A stretch of 14,763 bases of DNA from Paraliomyxa sp041600735 (lineage in GTDB: Bacteria; Myxococcota_A; Polyangia; Nannocystales; Nannocystaceae): positions 1 to 14,763 of the forward strand of contig JBFIJN010000212.1 in assembly GCA_041600735.1 (NCBI GenBank), written 5' to 3'. Under the pieces are notes generated by a model that searched no databases, was not told the DNA's origin, and saw only the letters and a list, made by a program, of their open reading frames with translations. How positions within the stretch are numbered: position 1 is the first letter of the stretch; the number at the start of each line of letters is the position of its first letter. The translations under genes were made by a program, and so were the position numbers. Below are positions 6,568-12,877 of the stretch, piece after piece.

Positions 6568-7764
6568 TCATGAGGGCTCGAGCACGCCGCCAGGTCCGAT
6601 GCGCAGCGCTCGATCTCGCCAGCGAACACGCGTCGGACCGAGCGCACGCAGCAGTGCCGCCATTAGCAGGAGATCGGAGAGCACGGCATCGAGCAACGAC
6701 CGCCCCAGCGTTGCTCGGCGCCGCGCGAGCTTGGCTGCGACGAAGGCCACGGTCACTCGCGTGATCCCGACGACGATCATCGCCAAGCCCGAGCCCGCAG
6801 CACCCGCGCGCAGTCCGAGCGCGCCGCAGAGCAACAGTCCCGGCGTCGCGGCGAGGAGCAGCGGATAGCTCGCCAGCAAGGCGGGTCGCTGCGCGCGGAT
6901 CACGAGCAGCCACCGCGCATAGCGGCCGAGCACTTGGCCTACACTGCGTCGCGAGGCGAGCGAGGAAATCGTGGTGTTGCCCATCACGGTGCTCCACCCG
7001 CGCTCGCGCAGTCGGCGAGCGAGCTCCATGTCTTCGCCCAGGTGCTGCACGAGCCCGCCGAACCCTCCCACGTTCCGCACGGCGGCGAGGCGCACCGCGA
7101 ACGTCTTGCCGACCAAGCCACGGGGGTCGAGCGCACCGAGCAAGCTGAACGCATGCAGCGAGCCGCCGAGCACCGCGGCCGACACGTAATCGCCCAGGCT
7201 GAACGGCTCGCGCTCTACCGGCGGGCACCACACGGCGGCCACGCGTCGGTTCGGGCCGTGCAGCGCGGCCACCATGCCCTCGAGGTCGAGGCCCTCGAGC
7301 TCCACGTCGCTGTCGACGATCAACGCGATCTCGTCGTCGCTCTCATCGAGCACGCCGGAGAGCTGACTGGCCTTGAGATTGACCCCGCGCGGCGGGACGA
7401 CCTGCACCGCTACGTCGAGGCCGCGCGCGCGCAGTGAGTCGGCCACCTCGAGCAGCACGGGTCGCGCTGGGTCTTCGCTCGTGCTGGTGCTCAGCACGAT
7501 CCGCAGCGGTCCGCGGTAGCGCAGCGAGGCCGTCGACGCGAGGCTGCGCCGCAGCTGCGGCTCGAGGCCGGCACAGGGGCGCACCACCACCACCCGCGGG
7601 AGCGGGGGTGATGGCGAAGGCGAAGGCGAAGGCGATCGCGCGGCGCCATGCAGCGGCGCGCTCCGTCGCAGCGCTCGTACGATCGCGACCGCGCTCACGA
7701 CGGTCACGATCGCCGTCCACCCGAGCAGCAACCCGGAGGCGAGCAGCATGAGCACGGGGCTCAA
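6568..7764 (-). CDS. Membrane glycosyltransferase (GT21/GT2, HpnI- or ceramide-glucosyltransferase-like), candidate carotenoid glucosyltransferase
   Basis: A 398-residue membrane enzyme, probably transferring glucose to the 1-hydroxyl made by CrtC. It has an N-terminal membrane helix (about residues 4-29), then a Ser-Pro linker (44-53), then a cytosolic GT-A domain. The domain keeps a D1-like N129-x-K131, DSD at 151-153, GED at 243-245 and RYARW (281-285), matching the R/QxxRW of GT21 enzymes. Three hydrophobic stretches follow at roughly 292-316, 324-343 and 355-374. I chose TTG 7764 because it overlaps the crtC stop as TTGA. GTG 7755 and ATG 7749 are in-frame alternatives. Position after crtD-crtC points to a carotenoid acceptor, comparable to CruC. 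A hopanoid or lipid acceptor (HpnI) is the main alternative, given hpnC in the window. Confidence 0.85.
   Translation of the reverse strand: MSPVLMLLASGLLLGWTAIVTVVSAVAIVRALRRSAPLHGAARSPSPSPSPSPPLPRVVVVRPCAGLEPQLRRSLASTASLRYRGPLRIVLSTSTSEDPARPVLLEVADSLRARGLDVAVQVVPPRGVNLKASQLSGVLDESDDEIALIVDSDVELEGLDLEGMVAALHGPNRRVAAVWCPPVEREPFSLGDYVSAAVLGGSLHAFSLLGALDPRGLVGKTFAVRLAAVRNVGGFGGLVQHLGEDMELARRLRERGWSTVMGNTTISSLASRRSVGQVLGRYARWLLVIRAQRPALLASYPLLLAATPGLLLCGALGLRAGAAGSGLAMIVVGITRVTVAFVAAKLARRRATLGRSLLDAVLSDLLLMAALLRALGPTRVRWRDRALRIGPGGVLEPS
7613..7635. repeat. GGCGAA hexanucleotide microsatellite inside the glycosyltransferase gene
   Basis: Three perfect GGCGAA units followed by a partial fourth (GGCGA). 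Read on the minus strand they encode part of the Ser-Pro linker between the membrane anchor and the catalytic domain. Changes in copy number would keep the frame and only alter linker length. Confidence 0.8.
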
Positions 7765-8717
7765 GCCCGCCACCCGCGGCGCATCCGAAACGGCAGCATG
7801 AGCTGCACGATCGGTCGCTCGAAGCGCGACAACGAGACCGACTCGTGGATGGCGGCGACCCGCTGCCCCGCCAGCGTGGTCGCGAGCAGCGAGCGCGCAT
7901 AGAACGGGGTGTTCTCGAGCGTGCGCACGAGGCGAGGCGGCTCGGCATCGGCCCGCGTCGCGCGGTGAATGCCCCAGCCGCTGGTCGGCAGGCGATGGTG
8001 CACGGCGGCGGTCAGCGGCTCCACGCGGCCGTCGCTGCGGAACAACAGCCCGCGCTCCGCGGCCTCGCCCTCGCGCGGCCGTGAGTCGTAGAGCACGGCG
8101 GTGCCCTCGTCGAGCTCGGCGCGCGACCAGTCCCAGGTCTCGAAGGCCCGCTCGAGCGGCTCGCGGCCAAAGTTGGTGTCGTGGTAGCCCGAGCCACGAA
8201 AGCGCAGCGCCGGCTGCTCGAGCTCGACCTCGAGGTCGGCTCGCGGGGCCACGGCCCACCAGTGGTGACGTGCGTTCGCATCGAGGGCCAGCGGATGTTG
8301 GAAGCGGTGGTGCGGTCGCAGGCGCACGGTGCCGCGCAGCGGCAGTCCGAGGCCTGCGGTGCGCTCGTTCACGTGGATCACCAGCGCGTCCTCCTCCCAC
8401 GCCACGCGGCTGTAACCGAGCTGGAGCGCATCGCGACTGCGGTGCGTGCGGTGGCTCGGCGGCTCGGTGAATGCCCAGCGCGTGCGGCCCTCTTGGTAGA
8501 GCGCCACGTTGAGCGCACAGAACCGTGCGGGCTCGGGGGTGAGCTCGCGGGCGCGCGCGCGGAAGTAGGTGGGCGAGAACACCGAGCCCACGAACGCGAT
8601 CAACGTGAGCGCGTGACGCCCGTCGTCGCTGATGCCGTCGACGTACCACCAGAGGTAGCCACCGGGTGGAACTCGCGCGTCGAAGTGAGGTCCTCGTGGA
8701 CCGAACGCGCGGCCAAT
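7761..8717 (-). CDS. crtC: Carotenoid 1,2-hydratase CrtC (start codon uncertain)
   Basis: Adds water to the psi end of acyclic carotenoids, giving the 1-hydroxy group. Family signatures are PPGGYLWWYVDG followed by SDDGRH, then IAFVGSVFSPTY, ALNVALY, RTRWAFTE and, farther on, GYHDTNFG with ETWDWSR. These place the conserved protein from about 8680 down to the TGA at 7761-7763. The frame has no ATG, GTG or TTG between about 8970 and 8603. The coordinate given uses ATT 8717, a rare start with weak AGTGGA upstream. The alternative is TTG 8603, which overlaps the crtD stop as TTGA and gives 280 residues beginning MIAFVGSVFSP, but omits the conserved WWYVD segment. The gene overlaps the end of crtD in another frame. 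Its stop overlaps the glycosyltransferase TTG. The function call is firm; the start is not. Confidence 0.85.
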   Translation of the reverse strand: MGRAFGPRGPHFDARVPPGGYLWWYVDGISDDGRHALTLIAFVGSVFSPTYFRARARELTPEPARFCALNVALYQEGRTRWAFTEPPSHRTHRSRDALQLGYSRVAWEEDALVIHVNERTAGLGLPLRGTVRLRPHHRFQHPLALDANARHHWWAVAPRADLEVELEQPALRFRGSGYHDTNFGREPLERAFETWDWSRAELDEGTAVLYDSRPREGEAAERGLLFRSDGRVEPLTAAVHHRLPTSGWGIHRATRADAEPPRLVRTLENTPFYARSLLATTLAGQRVAAIHESVSLSRFERPIVQLMLPFRMRRGWRA

Positions 8718-10168
8718 CGTCCACTTTGCGCCACCATCGGCACGCCCGCGCCCGGGTGCACCCCACCGCCCACCAGGTACAGCCCCGGCAGCTTGGTCCG
8801 GGCTCCCGGGCGCGAGAACGAGGCGCTGATGCTGTGCGTCGCGGTGCCGTACAGGGCGCCCCCCGAGCCCGGGAACCGCCTCGCGAACTCGCTCGGGGTG
8901 GTCTCGATGGTCTGCGAGGGCTCGACTTCCAGCGTCAAGCCACAGCGACTCAGCTGGTTCCAGCATTGCTCTTTGCATCGCTCGATCTCCTGGGGAAAGG
9001 CGGGGTCGTCTCCACGTGCGGGCGCGTTGACCAGACACAACAGGCGCTGCGGCCCGGGCTCGGGCTCGAGGCCGAGACCCGCGGGGTCGCGGTCTTGGGC
9101 GCACACGTACACGGTGGGGTGCTCGGGCATGCGCCCGGCGGCGAGCTCGTCGAACTCACGGCGATAGTCGGCGGAGAACATCACGTTGTGGTAGGCGAGC
9201 GGGAATCCACGGGCGCGTCCCACCATCGCCCAGGTGACGGCCGACAACGAGCGCGGCGCTCGCTCGAGCCTCACCGCCCCGCGCAGTGCCTGGCCCAAGT
9301 GCCCCGCTGCGAGCGCCTCGGGGGCCGCGTTGACCACCACTGCGCGCGCCGCCAATCGCTGGCCATCGGCGAGGCGGACCCCGCTCGCTCGCCCTCCCTC
9401 CACGAGCACCTCGCGTACCGCCACGCCCAGGTAGATCTCGCCACCGAGCGCGCGTAGCAGCCGTGCCATCGCCCTTGCGAGCTGGATCATCCCGCCCTCC
9501 ACCGCCCAGACTCCGCGCTGCTCCACGTGCGCGATGAGGCTGAGTGTGGCGGGCGCCGCGAACGGTGAAGAGCCATAGTAGGTGGCGTAGCGCGCGAACA
9601 GCTGGCGGAGCCGCGGGTCGTGAAAGAACCCGCCGAGGGCCTTCCACATGGTGCGGTGCCAGTCGACCCGAGCCAGGTTGCGCAGCTGCGAGAGCGGCAG
9701 CTGGCGCAGCATCCCCAGCAGGCCGGAGGCCTCGCCGTGGATGAACGGCCCCTCCACGGCCTCGTAGATCCGCTGGGTGTGGGCCGCAAAGCGCTGGAAG
9801 CCCTCGGCCTCGCGCGGGCCGGCGAAGGCTTCGATCACGGCGGCGCTGCGCTCGGCGTCGGCAAACAGATCGAGCCGCGTGCCGTCGCTCCAGGCGTGGC
9901 GGGCGAGCACCTCGAGCGGACGCAGCACCACCGCTTGGTCGAGGCTGGCGCCGGCGCGTTCGAACAGCGAGTCGAACACCTCGCGCATGGTCAGCACCGT
10001 GGGACCAGCATCGATTGCGCGGTCGCCGATCTCGAGGGTGCGCATCTTGCCACCCACTTCGGTGGCTCGTTCGACGATGATCACCGCGTGGCCTCTCGCG
10101 GCCAGCTCGATCGCCGCCGCCAGGCCTCCGATGCCTGCGCCCACCACCACGACCTCGTGCTCTCCCAT
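8600..10168 (-). CDS. crtD: CrtD-type 1-hydroxycarotenoid 3,4-desaturase
   Basis: An FAD-dependent carotenoid oxidoreductase of the CrtI superfamily, 522 residues from ATG 10168. The FAD motif VVVVGAGIGGLAAAIELAA starts near residue 5, followed by VERATEVGGKMRTLEI and DAGPTVLTMREVFDSLF, the last typical of CrtD rather than CrtI. The C-terminal signature is GLYLVGGGVHPGAGVPMVA. It would add the 3,4 double bond next to the 1-hydroxyl made by CrtC. The normal family end is near residue 490; here about 30 Ser/Thr-rich residues follow that coincide with the start of crtC in another frame, so the tail is probably not conserved. The ribosome site before 10168 is weak. The upstream methionine at 10276 would cross the promoter region and is rejected. 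The gene is divergent from crtE and first in a crtD-crtC-glycosyltransferase operon. Confidence 0.93.
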   Translation of the reverse strand: MGEHEVVVVGAGIGGLAAAIELAARGHAVIIVERATEVGGKMRTLEIGDRAIDAGPTVLTMREVFDSLFERAGASLDQAVVLRPLEVLARHAWSDGTRLDLFADAERSAAVIEAFAGPREAEGFQRFAAHTQRIYEAVEGPFIHGEASGLLGMLRQLPLSQLRNLARVDWHRTMWKALGGFFHDPRLRQLFARYATYYGSSPFAAPATLSLIAHVEQRGVWAVEGGMIQLARAMARLLRALGGEIYLGVAVREVLVEGGRASGVRLADGQRLAARAVVVNAAPEALAAGHLGQALRGAVRLERAPRSLSAVTWAMVGRARGFPLAYHNVMFSADYRREFDELAAGRMPEHPTVYVCAQDRDPAGLGLEPEPGPQRLLCLVNAPARGDDPAFPQEIERCKEQCWNQLSRCGLTLEVEPSQTIETTPSEFARRFPGSGGALYGTATHSISASFSRPGARTKLPGLYLVGGGVHPGAGVPMVAQSGRLAARSVHEDLTSTREFHPVATSGGTSTASATTGVTRSR

Positions 10169-10198
10169 CGTGAGCCCAAGGTACTGCGGTGATCGGCA

Positions 10199-10231
10199 TT
10201 TGTCTAGTGTTTGTACAAAGTGGCGACAAAA
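10199..10231. promoter_or_regulatory. Candidate CarH operator: three adjacent 11-bp units with a central palindrome
   Basis: Three consecutive 11-mers, TTTGTCTAGTG, TTTGTACAAAG and TGGCGACAAAA, share parts of one pattern. The first two agree in their first five bases, and the last two share ACAAA at the same place. The middle unit contains the perfect palindrome TTTGTACAAA (10210-10219). CarH of Thermus is reported to bind head-to-tail 11-bp repeats with a TnTACA-like core, from memory. The site overlaps the possible crtD -10 and lies just upstream of the crtE -35. Binding is inferred. Confidence 0.45.
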
Positions 10232-10239
10232 GTTGACAA
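10210..10239 (-). promoter_or_regulatory. Putative crtD promoter
   Basis: On the minus strand TTGTCA (10239-10234), an 18-base spacer and TACAAA (10215-10210) form a plausible sigma-70 promoter. Transcription would start near 10203, about 35 bases before the crtD ATG. The -10 is within the palindrome TTTGTACAAA, and the -35 overlaps the plus-strand TTGACA of crtE, so the two divergent promoters overlap. Confidence 0.4.
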
Positions 10240-10260
10240 TCATTCTGCATCGTCCAAACT
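10233..10260 (+). promoter_or_regulatory. Putative crtE promoter
   Basis: A perfect TTGACA (10233-10238), a 16-base spacer and CAAACT (10255-10260, keeping A2, A4 and T6). The predicted transcription start is near 10267, which is the GTG of crtE, so the mRNA would be leaderless or almost so. Confidence 0.45.
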
Positions 10261-10266
10261 CCCGCC

Positions 10267-11178
10267 GTGGGACCAAGAAACCGCGTGGAACGAGCCTTGG
10301 GGCGCGCCCTCACCCGAGCCGTGGGGCCGAGCACGCCGCCGCGCTTGGCCGAGGCGCTGCGCTACGCGGTCTTCCCCGGCGGGGGTCGCCTGCGTCCGCG
10401 CTTGGTGCTTGCCGTCGCCGATGCCTGCGGTGAGGGGCGAGCCCCGGTCGTCGAAGCGGCATGCGTCGCGGTGGAGCTGATGCACTGCGCGTCGTTGGTC
10501 CACGATGATCTCCCTTGCTTCGACGACGCTCCGCTACGGCGAGGCCGCGCCTCGCTGCACGTGGCCCATGGCCAGGAGCTCGCGGTGCTCGTGGGTGATG
10601 GACTGATCGTGGCGGCCTTCGAGGTGCTGGCCACCGCGGGTGCGCAGTGCCCCGAGCGGATGCCCCAGCTCGTCGCGGCGCTCGGGGCCGGGGTCGGCAG
10701 CGCCACGGGCATCATCGCCGGGCAAGCGTGGGAGTCGGAGGCGACGATCGATCTACGCGCCTACCACCAGGCCAAGACCGGGGCGCTGTTCGAGGCGTGC
10801 GTGCGCCTGGGGGCGATCACGGGCGGGGGTGATCCCGAGGCCTGGGCACCGCTCGGGCGCTACTTGGGCGAGGCCTACCAAGTGGCCGACGACATCGCCG
10901 ATGCGGTCGGATCGGCCGAGTCGCTCGGCAAGCCCGTGGGTCGCGACGAGCTACTGCAGCGGCCGAGCGCCGCGACGGCGCTGGGGGTGCAAGGAGCCTA
11001 TGCTCGGCTCGCGGAGCTGCTCCACGAGCTGCACGAGGCCGTGCCCGAGAGCGCCGGTCGTGCCGGCTTCCAGGCGTGGATCGCCGACGTCTGCACCCAG
11101 ATGTTCCCCACGCAGCGCGTCGACCCGGGCCCCGCTGCGGGCTACGCGTCACGCTCACTCGAGTGGGCGACCGCATGA
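10267..11178 (+). CDS. crtE: Geranylgeranyl diphosphate synthase CrtE
   Basis: A trans-prenyltransferase that extends allylic diphosphates with IPP to C20 GGPP, the substrate of CrtB. The 303-residue protein has the first Asp-rich motif in HDDLPCFDD (D80, D81, D86) and the second in VADDIAD (208-212). QAKTGALFEA near 168-177 carries the conserved Lys-Thr. The IPP-binding stretch reads PGGGRLRPR, with Gly where many relatives have Lys. Small residues (A74? region CASLVH before the first motif) fit a C20 product. GTG 10267 is used as start, coinciding with the predicted transcription start; GTG 10285 is an alternative and neither has a clear ribosome site. It is divergent from crtD and its TGA overlaps the ATG of an 8-codon mini-ORF leading to photolyase. 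The class is certain; C20 specificity is inferred from context. Confidence 0.92.
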   Translation: MGPRNRVERALGRALTRAVGPSTPPRLAEALRYAVFPGGGRLRPRLVLAVADACGEGRAPVVEAACVAVELMHCASLVHDDLPCFDDAPLRRGRASLHVAHGQELAVLVGDGLIVAAFEVLATAGAQCPERMPQLVAALGAGVGSATGIIAGQAWESEATIDLRAYHQAKTGALFEACVRLGAITGGGDPEAWAPLGRYLGEAYQVADDIADAVGSAESLGKPVGRDELLQRPSAATALGVQGAYARLAELLHELHEAVPESAGRAGFQAWIADVCTQMFPTQRVDPGPAAGYASRSLEWATA

Positions 11179-11201
11179 GCGCGACGAGGGCCTCGCATTG
11201 A
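11175..11201 (+). CDS. 8-codon mini-ORF coupling crtE to photolyase (putative)
   Basis: ATG 11175 overlaps the crtE stop as ATGA and opens eight codons (MSATRASH) ending in TGA at 11199-11201. That TGA overlaps the TTG proposed as photolyase start (TTGA). It is too short to be a functional protein by itself. Its value would be to carry ribosomes from crtE to the photolyase start. It may equally be chance. Confidence 0.3.
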   Translation: MSATRASH

Positions 11202-12691
11202 ACCCATGGTCGAGAGACCCGCGGTCGAGCGCACGCTTGCGCGTGGTGAACGAGCTGCCCCCGCGCACGCCCGCGCACGCCTATGTGCTCTACTGGATGA
11301 CCTCGGCCCGGCGCACGCGCTACAGCTTTGGCCTTGAGCGCGCGCGCGCATGGGCCGAGGAGCTGCGGCGGCCGCTGCTGGTGTTCGAGCCGCTGCGCGC
11401 GGGGTATCGCTGGGCGGCCGATCGACATCACGTGTTCGTGCTGCAAGGCATGGCCGACCACCATGCGCGCCTGAAGCGGCTCGGCGTGCGGTACCTGCCC
11501 TACGTAGAGCCGCGGCCTGGCGCGGGTCAGGGGCTGCTGGCGGCGCTGGCCGAGCGGGCGGCAGTGGTCGTCACCGATGACTACCCCGCGTTCTTCTTGC
11601 CGCGCATGCTCGCCGCCGCAGGTCGCCAGCTGGACACGCGACTCGAGGCGATCGACGGCAACGGGCTGCTGCCGATCGCAGCTACCGAGCGCGTGTTCAC
11701 GCGGGCGCACTCGTTTCGGGCCCATCTGCAGCGCGTGCTGCCCGAGCAGCTCGCGTTGCTGCCTCGACCCGATCCGCTGGCCGGCTACGCACTGGGGGCG
11801 GCCACGGTGGCGCGGGCGGTGCTCCAGCGCTGGCCGATGGCTACGCTCGCGCAGCTGCTCGCGCCCGAGCGACTCGCCGCGGCGCTGCCCCTCGATCACG
11901 AGCCCGGGCCGATCGCGGAGGTGCAGGGCGGTGAGCGGGCGGGCACGGCTCGGCTGGAGCGCTTCGTCGACGAGGGGCTGCCGCGCTATCTCGACGAGCG
12001 CAACCATCCCGATGCCGATGCGGGCAGCGGTCTCTCGCCGTGGCTGCACTTTGGACACGTCTCGGCCCATCAGGTGCTGCACACCTTGGCGGAGCGCGAG
12101 GGCTGGAGCCCCGCCAGCCTGGGTGCACCGCAGGGCGGCGCGCGCGAGGGTGCGTGGGGGATGAGCCCGCCGGCCGAGGCGTTCCTCGACCAGGTCGTGA
12201 CCTGGCGCGAGCTCGGCTTCAACGGCTGCGCCCACCTCCCCGGCTACGATCGCTTCGAGAGCCTGCCCGCGTGGGCCCGCACCACGATGGCCGCCCACGC
12301 GGGTGACCCACGACCGTACCGCTACGATCTGGCCACCCTGCAGGCCGCACAGACGCACGACCCGCTGTGGAACGCGGCGCAGCGTCAGCTGCTGCGCGAG
12401 GGACGGATGCACAACTATCTGCGGATGCTGTGGGGCAAGAAGATCTACGAGTGGTCGAGCAGCGGGGCCGAGGCGCTCGAGCGGATGATCGAGCTCAACA
12501 ACCGCTGGTGTCTGGATGGTCGCGATCCCAATTCGTACAGCGGGATCGCTTGGGTGCTCGGTCGCTACGATCGTGCTTGGGGTCCCGAGCGGCCGATCTT
12601 CGGCAAGCTGCGCTACATGACCTCGGACAGCGCACGACGCAAGCTCCGGCTGCGTCGGTACCTGGTTCGTTACCGCGCGGACGCGAGCTGA
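11198..12691 (+). CDS. phr: Class II CPD photolyase (deoxyribodipyrimidine photolyase)
   Basis: A light-driven, FAD-containing repair enzyme that splits cyclobutane pyrimidine dimers. The 497-residue protein has class II hallmarks: AYVLYWMTSARRTRYSFGLE near residues 29-48, then YRWAADRHHVFVLQGM, and the C-terminal FAD-binding block with DPLWNAAQRQLLREGRMHNY, LRMLWGKKIYEW, NNRWCLDGRDPNSYSGIAW and ERPIFGKLRYM. TTG 11198 is preferred: GAGGG lies 7 bases upstream and it overlaps the preceding mini-ORF stop. TTG 11237, GTG 11243 and GTG 11246 are in-frame alternatives closer to the conserved start. It lies 19 bases after crtE, so the two are probably one transcript. Pairing a photolyase with carotenoid genes under a CarH-type regulator fits a light-damage response. 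I see no sign of loss of the repair function. Confidence 0.94.
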   Translation: MNPWSRDPRSSARLRVVNELPPRTPAHAYVLYWMTSARRTRYSFGLERARAWAEELRRPLLVFEPLRAGYRWAADRHHVFVLQGMADHHARLKRLGVRYLPYVEPRPGAGQGLLAALAERAAVVVTDDYPAFFLPRMLAAAGRQLDTRLEAIDGNGLLPIAATERVFTRAHSFRAHLQRVLPEQLALLPRPDPLAGYALGAATVARAVLQRWPMATLAQLLAPERLAAALPLDHEPGPIAEVQGGERAGTARLERFVDEGLPRYLDERNHPDADAGSGLSPWLHFGHVSAHQVLHTLAEREGWSPASLGAPQGGAREGAWGMSPPAEAFLDQVVTWRELGFNGCAHLPGYDRFESLPAWARTTMAAHAGDPRPYRYDLATLQAAQTHDPLWNAAQRQLLREGRMHNYLRMLWGKKIYEWSSSGAEALERMIELNNRWCLDGRDPNSYSGIAWVLGRYDRAWGPERPIFGKLRYMTSDSARRKLRLRRYLVRYRADAS

Positions 12692-12703
12692 GCTGCCGTG
12701 CGT

Positions 12704-12743
12704 GGCATTTTGGGTCTCGGCGCAGAGCTTGGACAAAAGTGCC
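12704..12743 (+). terminator. Possible hairpin terminator after photolyase
   Basis: GGCATTTTG (12704-12712) can pair with CAAAAGTGCC (12734-12743) with one bulged base, around a 21-base loop, starting 13 bases after the photolyase stop. There is no T-run after it, so an intrinsic terminator is uncertain. Confidence 0.3.
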
Positions 12744-12788
12744 CCGACTCTCCCATCAGCTACGCTGAATTCTGCCCCAGGGTGTCGA

Positions 12789-12812
12789 ATTTCACCACTA
12801 AATATATGAAAT
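12789..12812. promoter_or_regulatory. Inverted repeat upstream of the sigma-factor promoter
   Basis: ATTTCA (12789-12794) and TGAAAT (12807-12812) are perfect 6-bp arms 12 bases apart, in a markedly AT-rich stretch. The repeat lies 17 bases upstream of the -35, so it could be an activator or repressor site. No factor is identifiable. Confidence 0.35.
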
Positions 12813-12829
12813 CACTGGATATTACACCT

Positions 12830-12857
12830 TTGACATACAGTGGATAGTGCATAGATT
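12830..12857 (+). promoter_or_regulatory. Putative sigma-70 promoter of the sigma-factor gene
   Basis: TTGACA (12830-12835), a 16-base spacer and TAGATT (12852-12857, four of six matches) make the clearest promoter in the window. The surrounding 12789-12860 is much richer in A and T than its neighbours. Transcription would start near 12864, giving a leader of about 14 bases with AGGAG at 12871-12875. Confidence 0.6.
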
Positions 12858-12877
12858 AGAGGGGGAAAGTAGGAGCT

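Noticed and set aside
8600..8720. Programmed -1 frameshift fusing CrtD and CrtC
   Set aside because: The frame relation allows it, but I see no canonical slippery heptamer in the overlap, so it is kept only as an alternative in the start-codon finding.
7765..8766. N-terminal extension of the glycosyltransferase frame upstream of 7764
   Set aside because: The extra residues are Arg/Ala-rich and lie wholly over crtC in another frame; the catalytic protein starts with the membrane helix near 7750.
8718..9104. Extension of crtC to ATG 9104 or the ATGs near 8970
   Set aside because: These bases encode the conserved FAD-binding C-terminal part of CrtD in another frame, and the extension shows no CrtC similarity.
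10169..10276. Extension of CrtD by 36 residues to an ATG-like start at 10276
   Set aside because: It would run through the divergent promoter region and precede the normal FAD motif start; MGEHEVVVVG at 10168 fits the family.
10817..12736. 639-codon open frame on the minus strand across crtE and photolyase
   Set aside because: Antisense to two firmly identified genes and of low-complexity composition.
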